Positions 10,307 to 18,430 of a DNA stretch of 37,142 nt are shown here, piece after piece. The notes under the pieces are model-generated. The model was not told the DNA's origin. It saw only the letters and a list, made by a program, of their open reading frames with translations, and did no database searches. The stretch spans positions 1 through 37,142 of the forward strand of contig NZ_VJMG01000031.1 in the NCBI RefSeq assembly GCF_007004135.1, given 5' to 3'. The stretch is from Affinirhizobium straminoryzae (lineage in GTDB: Bacteria; Pseudomonadota; Alphaproteobacteria; Rhizobiales; Rhizobiaceae). Within the stretch, counting starts at the first letter, position 1, and the number at the start of each line of letters is the position of its first letter. A program made the position numbers and the translations under genes.

Positions 10307-10332
10307 CGGGGCATTCCCACGGGAAAGCCCCG
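10307..10332. terminator. Possible hairpin between universal stress gene and gpt
   Basis: An imperfect inverted repeat (outer arms cggggc / gccccg with inner ttccc / gggaa) lies just beyond the stop of the universal stress protein on the minus strand. There is no good T tract, so a terminator role is only possible. Confidence 0.3.
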
Positions 10333-10349
10333 GTGTTGCGCAGAAAGCC

Positions 10350-11192
10350 TCAGCGCGACAGAAGCGTCAGCGCCGTCATGCTTGCCAGGACGCTGCGGGT
10401 CACGCCGCCGAACAGCATTTCCCACCAGCGCGAATGGCCATAGCCGCCCATGACCAGCAGGTCGATGCCGTCATCGGCCAGCCGGTTCTCGATGGCGGTC
10501 GCCGTCGGAACCGGGCAATTCTCCTCGGTCTTGAGCGTCACCTTCACGCCGTGGCGGGAGAGTGCGTTGGCGAGATCGGTGCCGGCGAGATCGGGTGCCT
10601 GGCGCGGCATGCCGGGCGGATCGACGGAGAAGATTTCGACGCTGTCGGCACGCATAAGAAGGGGCAGGGCATCGAAGGCGGCGCGGGCGGCCTCGCGCGA
10701 GCCGTTCCAGGCTACCAGCGCACGACGGATGGGCTGCGGTTCCTTCAGGATGTGCGGCACGAGCAGAACAGGCCGGCCGCTCTCGAACAGCAACGCATCC
10801 AGGTCTGCGCTGCTGTCATTGCCGTGTTCCGCGTCGTTCTGGAAGGCGAGCACCAGATCGCTGGCGCGCAGGCACTCCTGCACGCTGTCGGAACTATAGC
10901 CGGCTGAGGAAACGTAAGGGCGCCACTCGAAGGACAGGCCTTCCCGTTCCATGCCGGCGCGGAACACGGTTTCGATGCGCCGGGTTTCAGCCTGGGCTGC
11001 CTGCTGCAGCGCCTCCACCGCCGCCGGATCGGGAATTTCCATCGGTGCGATCAGCGGCACGGTCGCCAGCATTTCGGCGCGAAGGCCGATCACATGGGCA
11101 GAGAAGGTGCGGGCAAGATCGGCGGCGAAGCGGGTGATCGGCGGGGCGCTGCGTTCACTGTCGAGAACGGCAAGGATCGTCTTGTAACCCAT
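10350..11192 (-). CDS. Universal stress protein, tandem UspA domains
   Basis: A 280-residue cytoplasmic protein made of two UspA-type domains. The first (about 1-147) begins [10 protein letters not shown] and is degenerate at its nucleotide-binding loop. The second (about 152-280) keeps the ATP-binding pattern, seen as [22 protein letters not shown] near residue 253-274, matching G-x2-G-x9-G-(S/T). Such proteins respond to stress and bind ATP or AMP; the partner here is unknown. The start at 11192 follows GAGAGGAG at normal distance. Its neighbours are single-gene units, so context adds little. Confidence 0.9.
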   Translation of the reverse strand: MGYKTILAVLDSERSAPPITRFAADLARTFSAHVIGLRAEMLATVPLIAPMEIPDPAAVEALQQAAQAETRRIETVFRAGMEREGLSFEWRPYVSSAGYSSDSVQECLRASDLVLAFQNDAEHGNDSSADLDALLFESGRPVLLVPHILKEPQPIRRALVAWNGSREAARAAFDALPLLMRADSVEIFSVDPPGMPRQAPDLAGTDLANALSRHGVKVTLKTEENCPVPTATAIENRLADDGIDLLVMGGYGHSRWWEMLFGGVTRSVLASMTALTLLSR

Positions 11193-11290
11193 GGGCGGTG
11201 TCTCCTCTCGGGCGGGATGGTGGAGCCTTTCGTTCCACCATGCGCCTTGAAATGGGCCTCGCCTTGCGCTGGGTCAAGCGCTGGCGCCGA

Positions 11291-12061
11291 TCAGGCCTCG
11301 GGACCCGGATGACCACTGGCACGGGCCGTATCGAGATCACGGATCATCGCGGCAATCGCATGAGCGGCGGCGTCCAGTGCCTCGGGGTCGCGGGCGCGCA
11401 CGACCAGTTCGGTGGAAAAACGCTGCCCGTCATATTTCGGATAGGAGCCGATGCTGGTTGCCGGATGCGCCTTCTGGATCGCGCCGAGCAGGGTGCCGAT
11501 ATCGCCTTCACCGTAAGGGCAGGGCAGGGACCGTGTCAGCATTTTGGCGCCGCCCGCCAGCTCCGGCAGGATATTGTCCACCATGGCCTGGAAAACCTGT
11601 GGCACGCCGGCCATCACATAGACATTCTCCACCACGAAGCCCGGTGCCGTGGAAACCGGATTGGCGATGTGCCGGGCGCCACGCGGCATGCGCGCCATGC
11701 GCTGGCGCGCCTCGGTAAATTCCATGCCGCGCCGTGCATACATGTCGGCCAACAACCGCATGGCCTCGGCATCATGCTCGCAGGGCAGGCCGAAGGCTTT
11801 CGACACCGCATCGGCGGTGATGTCGTCATGTGTCGGGCCGATGCCGCCGGAGGTGAAGACATAGGTATAGCGGGCCCGCAGCGCATTCAGCGCCTCAACG
11901 ATCGCCTCCTCCTCGTCTGCGACGATGCGGACTTCCTTCAGATCGATGCCCGAAAGCAGCAGAACATCGGCGAGATGACCGATATTCTTGTCCTTGGTGC
12001 GGCCGGACAGAAGTTCGTCGCCAATCGCCAGGATGGCGGCGGTCACGATCTGGGTGGTCAT
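11291..12061 (-). CDS. CinA/MoaB-domain (molybdopterin-binding-like) protein
   Basis: A 256-residue protein with the MoaB/MogA-like fold that forms the N-terminal part of CinA. Diagnostic motifs are AAILAIGDELLSGRTKDKN near the N-terminus, FTSGGIGPTHDDIT near residue 70, and PGFVVENVYVMAGVPQVF near 140. The C-terminal nicotinamide-nucleotide amidase domain of full CinA is absent, as is common in this group where the amidase is separate. The likely activity is hydrolysis of a nucleotide-type substrate, but the role is unproven. The ATG at 12061 is preferred over a GTG four codons upstream because GAGG lies six bases before it. It is divergent from wrbA. Confidence 0.88.
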   Translation of the reverse strand: MTTQIVTAAILAIGDELLSGRTKDKNIGHLADVLLLSGIDLKEVRIVADEEEAIVEALNALRARYTYVFTSGGIGPTHDDITADAVSKAFGLPCEHDAEAMRLLADMYARRGMEFTEARQRMARMPRGARHIANPVSTAPGFVVENVYVMAGVPQVFQAMVDNILPELAGGAKMLTRSLPCPYGEGDIGTLLGAIQKAHPATSIGSYPKYDGQRFSTELVVRARDPEALDAAAHAIAAMIRDLDTARASGHPGPEA

Positions 12062-12298
12062 GGAGATCCTCACTGGAAACTGGAATGGCTGTTGTCACCT
12101 TCCCACGCCAAAATGGCGACGGCAAGAATGCTTGGGCATGTGGCCTGCGTTACGCCATTGTGACTGCAACGGATTTTTCGTCCTCAAAGATTGAACACTG
12201 CGTGCGACCACAAGACACTGGCGAAACGCCCGGTTGCGACTAAGTTGATCAGCAACGGCCGCGCCATTCCGGCGCTGCACGCAAAAAGGGAGACATAC

Positions 12299-12898
12299 AT
12301 GCCGAAGGTTCTGGTTCTCTATCATTCCACCTATGGCCATATCGAAACGATGGCCTATGCCGTTGCCGAGGGCGCCAAGTCCGCAGGCGCCGAGGTGACG
12401 GTGCTGCGCGTGCCGGAACTGGTGCCGGAGGAGGTTGCCAAGGCTTCGCATTACAAGGTGGATCAGCCGGCTGCCATCGCCAAGGTGGATGACCTCGTGG
12501 ATTACGACGCCATCATCGTCGGTGCCGGCACGCGCTTTGGCACGGTCGCCTCGCAGATGCGCAATTTCTGGGACCAGACCGGCGGCCTGTGGTTCAACGG
12601 CAAGCTGATCGGCAAGGTCGGCTCGGTCTTCACCTCCACCGCCACCCAGCATGGCGGACAGGAATCGACCATTCTGTCCTTCATTCCGACCTTCCTGCAC
12701 CACGGCATGGTCGTGGCCGGTCTTCCCTACTCCTTCCAGGGGCAGATGGGCACCGAGCAGGTCAAGGGTGGCTCGCCCTACGGCGCCTCCACGATCACCG
12801 AAGGCGACGGCTCGCGTCAGCCCTCCGAGATCGAACTCGAAGGTGCCCGTTTCCAGGGTGCGCATGTGGCCCGCATCGCCGCCAAGCTGGCCGGCTGA
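12299..12898 (+). CDS. wrbA: NAD(P)H:quinone oxidoreductase WrbA
   Basis: A 199-residue FMN-binding flavodoxin-fold enzyme that reduces quinones by two electrons, protecting against redox cycling. Visible features are the N-terminal FMN phosphate loop [17 protein letters not shown], the [21 protein letters not shown] segment, and [12 protein letters not shown], all characteristic of WrbA. Length is typical. The start at 12299 has GGGAG seven bases upstream. The 237-base upstream region, shared with the divergent CinA-like gene, presumably holds both promoters; I see no clear operator. Confidence 0.95.
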   Translation: MPKVLVLYHSTYGHIETMAYAVAEGAKSAGAEVTVLRVPELVPEEVAKASHYKVDQPAAIAKVDDLVDYDAIIVGAGTRFGTVASQMRNFWDQTGGLWFNGKLIGKVGSVFTSTATQHGGQESTILSFIPTFLHHGMVVAGLPYSFQGQMGTEQVKGGSPYGASTITEGDGSRQPSEIELEGARFQGAHVARIAAKLAG

Positions 12899-12923
12899 TC
12901 AATCCGGTTTTCGGCAAGCACGA

Positions 12924-12953
12924 GGGTGCGGGGAGCAATCTCCGCGCCTTTTC
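12924..12953 (+). terminator. Likely terminator after wrbA
   Basis: A GC-rich imperfect hairpin (ggtgcgg..gag / ctccgcgcc, with two bulged G) is followed by TTTT, about 26 bases after the wrbA stop and between convergent genes. Confidence 0.5.
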
Positions 12954-12986
12954 AGTTTGCCGGAGCCTGCGTCATCCCGGCAGCGC

Positions 12987-13403
12987 TCAGCCCTGTGGTT
13001 CGGCGAGCGGTCGGAACAGACGCAGGCGCGCCGGGGCATTGCGGCGCACGCCATTCTTCCAGTCGACCGCAAACTGGATCACATCGGTCGCGGCCTGAAG
13101 GGTGAGCGGCTTGGCGATGACACCGAGCGCACCGGCATCGCGTCCTTCCACCAGCATCGGATTGCCGGTCACGAACACCACCAGAATGCCGCGCTCCACC
13201 AGACGGGCTGCCAGTTCCGGCCCCGTTTCTCCATCGGCGAGCCGCACGTCGACGAAGGCAATATCGGCCTCGGCGGCATAGTTCAGTGCCACTGACATGT
13301 CCGGTGCGATGCCCACCACCTCATGGCCGCAGCGCTGGACGGCATCCTCCAGATCCATGGCGATCAGGAGTCCGTCTTCGACGATGAGGAAGCGATAGGT
13401 CAC
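12987..13403 (-). CDS. Single-domain response regulator
   Basis: A 138-residue receiver protein with no output domain. The acidic pocket (VEDG, residues 8-9), the phospho-acceptor Asp in IAFVDVRL near residue 53, the T in VFVTGN near 79 and the K in IAKPLT near 99 are all present, so it should be phosphorylatable. The C-terminal 25 residues extend past the receiver fold. The start is a GTG at 13403 with only a weak ribosome site. No histidine kinase lies nearby. It may act as a phosphate sink or through protein contact. Confidence 0.88.
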   Translation of the reverse strand: MTYRFLIVEDGLLIAMDLEDAVQRCGHEVVGIAPDMSVALNYAAEADIAFVDVRLADGETGPELAARLVERGILVVFVTGNPMLVEGRDAGALGVIAKPLTLQAATDVIQFAVDWKNGVRRNAPARLRLFRPLAEPQG

Positions 13404-13503
13404 GTGGGTTCACTCTTTCTGCGGGAAAGCCACGACATAGGGTTGCGGCGCCGAAGGGCAAGTCCGCAAGCCACCGGAGGATCCCCGCCGCCCGCATCCC
13501 GGT

Positions 13504-13764
13504 TCAGTTGTCGTCGATGATATCGGGCAGGAAGCGTCGCCAGATGAGCTTGAGGCTGCGGTCCGGCTGGATCTGGTAGGTTTCCACATACTCGCCTCCA
13601 TCGCCATAGAAGCGGTGCTCGAAGGTGCTGCCGACCGGCGACTTCGTGAGCTTGGTGCGCGGCTGGCCGTTATAGGTGATGGAGCCGGGGATCGGTTCGA
13701 CGCTGGCGGTGGTGCAGGCGCTGAGCGCAAGGGCGGTGCCGAGGAGGATCAGGGAGCGTTTCAT
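13504..13764 (-). CDS. Small outer-membrane-type lipoprotein
   Basis: An 86-residue protein with a lipoprotein signal peptide: KR start, hydrophobic SLILLGTALA, and a lipobox LSAC placing the lipidated Cys at residue 17. The mature part (ITYNGQPRTKLTKSPVGSTFEHRFYGDGGEYVETY) is beta-rich and may form a small antiparallel sheet. I recognise it only as a conserved-looking rhizobial-type lipoprotein of unknown function. It lies 100 bases upstream of the response regulator on the same strand, and the intervening DNA has no obvious terminator, so co-transcription is possible. Confidence 0.75.
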   Translation of the reverse strand: MKRSLILLGTALALSACTTASVEPIPGSITYNGQPRTKLTKSPVGSTFEHRFYGDGGEYVETYQIQPDRSLKLIWRRFLPDIIDDN

Positions 13765-13941
13765 CAGTTGAAGACCTGTTGCATGCAGTGACGGGAAAAC
13801 CGGCCGGACATGCCAAAGTTCCAGGCCGCATGCCGGCAGAAGCCCGGTGCCTCATGTGGTGCTTTTTTCGCGCAGCGCCAGTGCCTGTTCGCGGACAGGA
13901 CAAAGGTGGCTGCGAGCGTACGAATATTCGCGAACATGGAC

Positions 13942-13971
13942 TTGCAATTTTGAGACAAGCCCACGAATAAG
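13942..13971 (+). promoter_or_regulatory. Possible promoter of the tRNA-Leu gene
   Basis: TTGCAA at 13942-13947 and AATAAG at 13966-13971 are separated by 18 bases and lie about 29 bases before the mature tRNA 5' end. The -10 match is partial, so this is tentative. Confidence 0.4.
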
Positions 13972-13999
13972 ACTGTGCCCATGATCGAAGTCGGGGCAA

Positions 14000-14309
14000 G
14001 CGGACGTGGCGAAATTGGTAGACGCAGCAGACTTTTGACAATTGGAGTGCCCGCGGGGAAATCCGCGGTGTAGAACCGCTCAAAGTCGGGGAACGCTAAA
14101 GGGGAGATCCCAAGGCCAATCCCGAGCCAAGCCCTTCCGGCCGGAAGGGAAGGTGTAGAGACTGGACGGGCGGCGCCTAAAACCTTCTTCGGTCATGGCG
14201 AAGGGACAGTCCAGACCACGAACGCCTTCGGGCGGCGGCGAAAGCCGAAGTGGTATGAAAATCTGCCTCTCGTTCGAGATTACGGGTTCGAGTCCCGTCG
14301 TCCGCACCA
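14000..14309 (+). tRNA. tRNA-Leu(UAA), interrupted by a group I intron
   Basis: Exons are 14000-14034 and 14258-14309. The 7-bp acceptor stem GCGGACG (14000-14006) pairs with CGTCCGC (14299-14305), followed by A and an encoded CCA (14307-14309). The T arm is acggg / cccgt with loop ttcgagt (14282-14298), and there is a long class II variable arm (tctcg / cgaga) typical of leucine tRNAs. The anticodon stem GCAGA (14027-14031) pairs with TCTGC (14262-14266). Joining the exons between 14034 and 14258 gives the seven-base loop CTTAAAA with anticodon TAA, so the intron sits between U34 and A35. Without splicing the anticodon arm cannot form, so a standard gene finder may miss this tRNA. Confidence 0.93.
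14035..14257 (+). ncRNA. Self-splicing group I intron (IC3-like) within tRNA-Leu(UAA)
   Basis: A 223-nt intron with no open frame of its own. P1 forms between exon ACTT (14031-14034) and intron GAGT (14045-14048), giving the expected U-G wobble at the 5' splice site, and the intron ends in G (14257). P2 is ccgcgg / ccgcgg (14051-14056, 14063-14068). Core segments recall the cyanobacterial tRNA-Leu intron: aatcccgagccaagcc in the P4-P6 region, gtagagactggacgg (P7 5' side, about 14155-14169) and acagtcca (P7 3' side, 14206-14213). P6 is cccttcc / ggaaggg (14132-14149). P9-region hairpins carry UUCG and GAAA tetraloops (14223-14247). The small size and layout fit subclass IC3; splicing is inferred, not shown. 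Confidence 0.9.
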
Positions 14310-14428
14310 TTCTCTCTTGAACCCGATGCCAGTGGCCGTGCAGCTTGATTTACCGGGCCTGCTCCGCTCTTGATGGGCACAAAGGGGAGGCACCGATTCC
14401 CCTCGCAAACCAGATCTGGAATGATGCC

Positions 14429-15064
14429 GTGACGACACTCGACGACAATGCCCGCGCCCTGGCCCGCCGCCTCCTCGACCGTTACGACGGCGCACGCCTG
14501 ATGGCCGGCATTGCCGGGCCGCCGGGTTCCGGCAAGTCGACGCTTGCCGATGCGGTGGTCGCGGAAATCAACCGCGAAAGGCCGGGGCTTGCCGCCGTCT
14601 TTCCGATGGATGGCTTCCATTTCGATGATACGGTGCTGACGGACATGGGACGTCTCGCCCACAAGGGCGCCATCGATACCTTCGACGTGCATGGCCTGCG
14701 TCATATGCTGAGCCGGCTCAAGGGCAATGAGGACGCGGTGGTGGCGGTGCCGGTGTTCGACCGGGCAATCGAGATCGCACGTGCGGGCGGCAGGCTGATC
14801 GGGCGCGAGACGGGTATCATCGTCTGCGAAGGCAATTACCTGCTGATGTGTGAAAAGCCCTGGGACCGGCTGAAGCCGATCTTCGACCTGACGGTCATGG
14901 TCAAGGTCGAGGTGGCGGAACTGCGCCGGCGGCTGCGCGCCCGCTGGGAGGGCTACGGCCTCGATGAGGCGGCGATCCTGCACAAGCTCGATGGCAACGA
15001 TCTTCCGAACGGCATGGCCATCATGGCCGGCAGTGCCGAGGCGGATGTCACCATCGACAACTGA
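14429..15064 (+). CDS. P-loop nucleoside/uridine-kinase-like protein
   Basis: A 211-residue cytoplasmic kinase of the phosphoribulokinase/uridine kinase class. Walker A GPPGSGKST is at residues 30-38, with the substrate-loop motif FPMDGFHFDD near 66 and GIIVCEGNYLLM near 130-141, where the family has EG-YLL. The C-terminal R-rich RRRLRARWE is a lid-like segment. The physiological substrate is not clear: related rhizobial proteins are annotated as nucleoside triphosphate hydrolases or FrcK-like kinases. The start is probably the GTG at 14429, which gives a TTLDDNARALA N-terminus; its ribosome site is weak, and an upstream TTG at 14345 is less likely. Confidence 0.85.
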   Translation: MTTLDDNARALARRLLDRYDGARLMAGIAGPPGSGKSTLADAVVAEINRERPGLAAVFPMDGFHFDDTVLTDMGRLAHKGAIDTFDVHGLRHMLSRLKGNEDAVVAVPVFDRAIEIARAGGRLIGRETGIIVCEGNYLLMCEKPWDRLKPIFDLTVMVKVEVAELRRRLRARWEGYGLDEAAILHKLDGNDLPNGMAIMAGSAEADVTIDN

Positions 15065-15075
15065 GCGACGCCGGG

Positions 15076-15092
15076 CGGCGAGCGCCTCGCCG
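15076..15092. terminator. Possible hairpin between convergent kinase and trkH
   Basis: A perfect seven-base stem (cggcgag / ctcgccg) with a three-base loop lies 11 bases after the kinase stop. There is no T run on either strand, so it is only a candidate. Confidence 0.3.
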
Positions 15093-15123
15093 GGTCGTGA
15101 CGCTGCCGCAACGGGGCGTTGGC

Positions 15124-16578
15124 TCAGTTGCGCCAGAAGATCGGCAGCAGCAGCACCATCACCGTGAGGACCTCCAGGCGGCCGAGCAGCATCATCAGCG
15201 ACAGAAGGTAGAGCGCCGGTTCCGAAATGGTGGAAAAATTGCCGGCCGGGCCGATGATGTGGCCGATGCCGGGGCCGACATTCGACAGGCAGGTGATGAC
15301 GGCCGAGACGGAGGTTGCAAAATCATAGCCCAGCAGCGCCATGCCGAGACTGCCGACTGCCCAGAGGAAGATGTAAAGGCTGACGAACAGGAAGACGCCG
15401 CGCTGCACATCGGCATCGACGGTGGCCTGGCCATAGCGCACCGGATAGATGGCATTCGGATAGATCAGTTTCTTCAGCCCGCTGCGAACCACATTGAAGA
15501 TGATCACGAAGCGATAGGCCTTGATGCCGCCCGCGGTTGAGCCGGAGCAGCCGCCCATGAAGGTGGCAAACAGCGCAAGCGCCACCACGAACGGTCCCCA
15601 CAGGGTATAATCCTCGCTGGCAAAGCCGGTCGTGGAGAGGATCGAGGATACGTTGAAGAAGGAGTGGGTCAGCGCGACCGGCAGGTCCACGCCGTTTCGC
15701 ACATGGTGATAGACGCCGGCCATCAACGAGAACAGCGTGAGATAGCCGAGAAAGAACCCGACCTGCGGGTCGCGCAGGCTGTCGAGACGGCGGCGCACGG
15801 CAAACAGGATGAGGATCGAGAAGGGCAGGCTGGAGAGCGTCATGAACACGGTGCCGGCCCACATCAGCGGAATGCTGTTGAAATAGCCGAAGGAGGCATC
15901 GTGGGTGGAGAAGCCGCCGGTGGCGACGGTCGCCATTGCATGGTTCAGCGCATCGAAATGCCCCATGCCCGCCCAGTCATAGGCAATGGTGCATAGCACG
16001 GTAATGCCGACATAGACCGCCATGAAGGCGCGGGTGAAACTTGCGAGCTTGGCAAACGGCTTGTCGTTGGTATCGGAGGATTCCATCTTGAAGAAGGACA
16101 TGCCGCCGACCCGGAGAAAAGGAAGCACGAAGAGCCCCAGCGCCACGATGCCGATGCCGCCCAGCCAGTGCAGCAGCGAGCGCCACATCAGGATGCCGGG
16201 CGGCATGCTGTCGAGCCCGACAAGCACGGTCGAGCCGGTGGTGGTGATCGCCGAAATGGATTCGAACAGCGACTGCGCGAAGCTGAGCTTCAGCGTCGAC
16301 AGATAGAAGGGAATGGCGCCGACCACGGAAAACAGCGCCCAGAGCATGTTGACGAGCAGGAAACCCAGCCGCTTGTTGAACACCGGCATGGCGCCGCGCG
16401 TTGCCATGGCGCTGGCAAGCGACAGACCGCCGACCATGACGCCCGAGAGCACGAAGATCTGCCAGTCAGGCTGGCCGTAATAGAGATCGAAGAGGGCCGG
16501 AACGAACATCGCCGCCGACAGGTAGATGCCGCAGAGCGCGACGATATAGATCGATGAGCGGAACTGGTTTGCGTTCAA
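15124..16578 (-). CDS. trkH: Trk system potassium uptake protein TrkH
   Basis: A 484-residue inner-membrane potassium channel subunit, which would work with the NAD-binding regulator TrkA (not in this window). The four pore-loop repeats are visible: SAITTTGSTV, ATVATGGFST, SSILSTTGFAS and CLSNVGPGIG, each with the selectivity glycine in the right place. About ten further hydrophobic segments alternate with them, and the length is typical. The frame is open far upstream without a suitable ATG; the N-terminus matching the family (NANQFRSSIYIVALCGIYLS) begins at a TTG at 16578, with GGGG about ten bases before it, so an unusual TTG start is likely. It is divergent from ilvA with a 78-base gap. 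Confidence 0.92.
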   Translation of the reverse strand: MNANQFRSSIYIVALCGIYLSAAMFVPALFDLYYGQPDWQIFVLSGVMVGGLSLASAMATRGAMPVFNKRLGFLLVNMLWALFSVVGAIPFYLSTLKLSFAQSLFESISAITTTGSTVLVGLDSMPPGILMWRSLLHWLGGIGIVALGLFVLPFLRVGGMSFFKMESSDTNDKPFAKLASFTRAFMAVYVGITVLCTIAYDWAGMGHFDALNHAMATVATGGFSTHDASFGYFNSIPLMWAGTVFMTLSSLPFSILILFAVRRRLDSLRDPQVGFFLGYLTLFSLMAGVYHHVRNGVDLPVALTHSFFNVSSILSTTGFASEDYTLWGPFVVALALFATFMGGCSGSTAGGIKAYRFVIIFNVVRSGLKKLIYPNAIYPVRYGQATVDADVQRGVFLFVSLYIFLWAVGSLGMALLGYDFATSVSAVITCLSNVGPGIGHIIGPAGNFSTISEPALYLLSLMMLLGRLEVLTVMVLLLPIFWRN

Positions 16579-16656
16579 ACGCGACGACCCCGATGTGTTG
16601 ACCCGAGCAAGAAGCTTTTGTCTCTGCCGGTCAGCTATGGCATAGCGGGGACCAGT

Positions 16657-17931
16657 ATGAATTTCAACGGATGGCAGGCAATGAACAGGGCGGCTGTGGA
16701 CGAAGCCATGTTGGCGATGCGGGAGATCTTTCCCGAGACCCCGCTGCAGATGAACGAGCATCTGAGCCGTCGCTTCGGGGCTGAGGTGTGGCTGAAGCGC
16801 GAGGATTTGTCGCCGGTACGCTCCTACAAGATCCGTGGCGCCTTCAATTTCTTCCGCAAGGCGATTGCCGATGGCAGCAGCGACCGCACCTTCGTCTGCG
16901 CCTCGGCCGGCAATCACGCGCAGGGCTTTGCCTTTGTCTGCCGGCATTTCCAGGTGCCGGGCGTCGTCTTCATGCCGGTGACGACGCCACAGCAGAAGAT
17001 CGACAAGACGCGCATGTTCGGCGGCCCCCACATCACCATCCGGCTGGTGGGCGACATCTTTGACCAATGCTATGCGGCGGCCCGCGCCCATGTAGAGGAG
17101 ACGGGCGGCGTGATGGTGCCGCCGTTTGACCACGAGGACATCATCGAAGGGCAGGCGACGGTCGCGGCGGAACTTCTGGCGCAACTGCCGGACGGCGCAC
17201 TCCCCGATCTGGTGATCATGCCGGTCGGCGGTGGCGGTCTCTCCTCCGGCATGATCGGCTATCTCTCCGAAGACCTGCCGGACACCGCTTTCCTGATGGT
17301 CGAGCCGTCCGGTGCGCCGAGCCTCAAGGAAAGCCTGAAGGCCGGCCGTGCGGTGACGCTGCCGAAGGTCGATAATTTCGTCGATGGCGCCGCCGTCGCC
17401 CGTATCGGCGATCTGAATTTCGCAGCACTCCAGCGCTTTGACGAAGCGCAGGTGATGGCCGTGCCGGAAAACGCCATCTGCGTGACGATGACGGAGATGC
17501 TGAACATCGAGGGCGTCGTGCTGGAACCGGCCGGCGCGCTGTCGCTGACGGCGCTCGCCGCGCTCGACCCCGAACAGGTCAAGGGGCGGCGGATCGTTGC
17601 CGTCGTCTCCGGCGGCAATTTCGATTTCGAGCGCCTGCCTGATGTCAAGGAGCGCGCCATGCGCCATGCCGGACTGAAGAAATACTTCATCCTGCGGCTG
17701 GCGCAGCGCCCCGGGGCTCTGCGCGATTTCCTCAACCTGCTCGGACCGGAAGACGACATCGCACGGTTCGAATATCTGAAGAAGTCGGCACGCAATTTCG
17801 GCTCGATCCTGATCGGCATCGAAACCGGGCGGCCGGAAAACTTTGCCGGGCTTCTGGAGCGGTTCGAGGCGGCCGGCCTCGGCTATCAGGACATTACCGA
17901 AAACGAGATCCTGGCGAACCTGATCATCTGA
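16657..17931 (+). CDS. ilvA: Threonine ammonia-lyase (threonine dehydratase)
   Basis: A 424-residue PLP enzyme that deaminates threonine to 2-oxobutanoate, the first step of isoleucine synthesis. The PLP lysine is K58 in RSYKIRGAFN. SAGNHAQGFA and the phosphate-binding loop PVGGGGLSSG are intact, and SGGNFDFERLPDV lies near residue 330. The C-terminal region (about 345-420, YFILRLAQRPGALRDFL onward) is one ACT-like regulatory domain, as in the shorter CT-class dehydratases with a single C-terminal domain. The ATG at 16657 is preceded by GGGG at normal distance; a second in-frame ATG at 16681 is an alternative start. Confidence 0.93.
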   Translation: MNFNGWQAMNRAAVDEAMLAMREIFPETPLQMNEHLSRRFGAEVWLKREDLSPVRSYKIRGAFNFFRKAIADGSSDRTFVCASAGNHAQGFAFVCRHFQVPGVVFMPVTTPQQKIDKTRMFGGPHITIRLVGDIFDQCYAAARAHVEETGGVMVPPFDHEDIIEGQATVAAELLAQLPDGALPDLVIMPVGGGGLSSGMIGYLSEDLPDTAFLMVEPSGAPSLKESLKAGRAVTLPKVDNFVDGAAVARIGDLNFAALQRFDEAQVMAVPENAICVTMTEMLNIEGVVLEPAGALSLTALAALDPEQVKGRRIVAVVSGGNFDFERLPDVKERAMRHAGLKKYFILRLAQRPGALRDFLNLLGPEDDIARFEYLKKSARNFGSILIGIETGRPENFAGLLERFEAAGLGYQDITENEILANLII

Positions 17932-18023
17932 CGGCACGGGGCACGACCCCCCGAGAATACGCGAGTCCGGGCGCGGAAAACCCGCGGCAAGCCCGGCCCG
18001 ACATGAACCAGAAAGGACGACGC

Positions 18024-18344
18024 ATGGCATTCTTTTCCAAGATCCTCTCGATGTTTTCCGGCGGTGGCGAACAGGCGCCGAAGGCTGCTCCCGCCGCCGA
18101 GCCGCAGGAGTATGCGGGCTGCAAGATTTTTGCCGAGCCCGTGCGCGAGGGTGCCCAATACCGTCTGGCCGGCCGCATCGAAAAGGAGGTGAACGGTCAG
18201 ACGCTGGTGCGCACTTTTCTGCGCGCGGACATGTTTACGTCGCTGGATGATGCGCGCGAATGCACGGTTCGCAAGGCGCAGCAGATCATCGACCAGAACG
18301 GCGCCTCGCTGTTTTCCGATGGCGCCGCCTCCCGCACCACCTGA
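18024..18344 (+). CDS. HlyU-family protein
   Basis: A 106-residue soluble protein. After a short N-terminal helix (AFFSKILSMFSGGGE) and an A/P-rich linker, residues 35-100 carry the HlyU signature: YAGCKIFAEPVREGAQYRLAG, then TFLRADMFTSLDDA and KAQQIIDQNG. HlyU is named from a Vibrio haemolysin regulator, but that founding protein is an ArsR-type regulator and the function of this family in rhizobia is not established, so DNA binding should not be assumed. The ATG at 18024 has AAGGA seven bases upstream. It stands alone, 92 bases downstream of ilvA on the same strand. Confidence 0.85.
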   Translation: MAFFSKILSMFSGGGEQAPKAAPAAEPQEYAGCKIFAEPVREGAQYRLAGRIEKEVNGQTLVRTFLRADMFTSLDDARECTVRKAQQIIDQNGASLFSDGAASRTT

Positions 18345-18365
18345 GGCGATCCCGTTTATCGGGCA

Positions 18366-18399
18366 TAAAAAAGAGGAGCGCTGCCAACCGCAGCGCTCC
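18366..18399 (-). terminator. Rho-independent terminator of azoR
   Basis: Perfect ten-base arms at 18375-18384 and 18390-18399 (ggagcgctgc / gcagcgctcc) with a five-base loop. On the minus strand the stem is followed by a run of T, about 30 bases beyond the azoreductase stop. Confidence 0.9.
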
Positions 18400-18430
18400 C
18401 CTCAAGACGTGCAACCCGAAGGTGTTTCGA

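Noticed and set aside
14177..14983. Minus-strand frame across the tRNA-Leu and kinase gene
   Set aside because: It crosses the tRNA and its intron and is antisense to a clear P-loop kinase; its N-terminal part is read from RNA-gene sequence.
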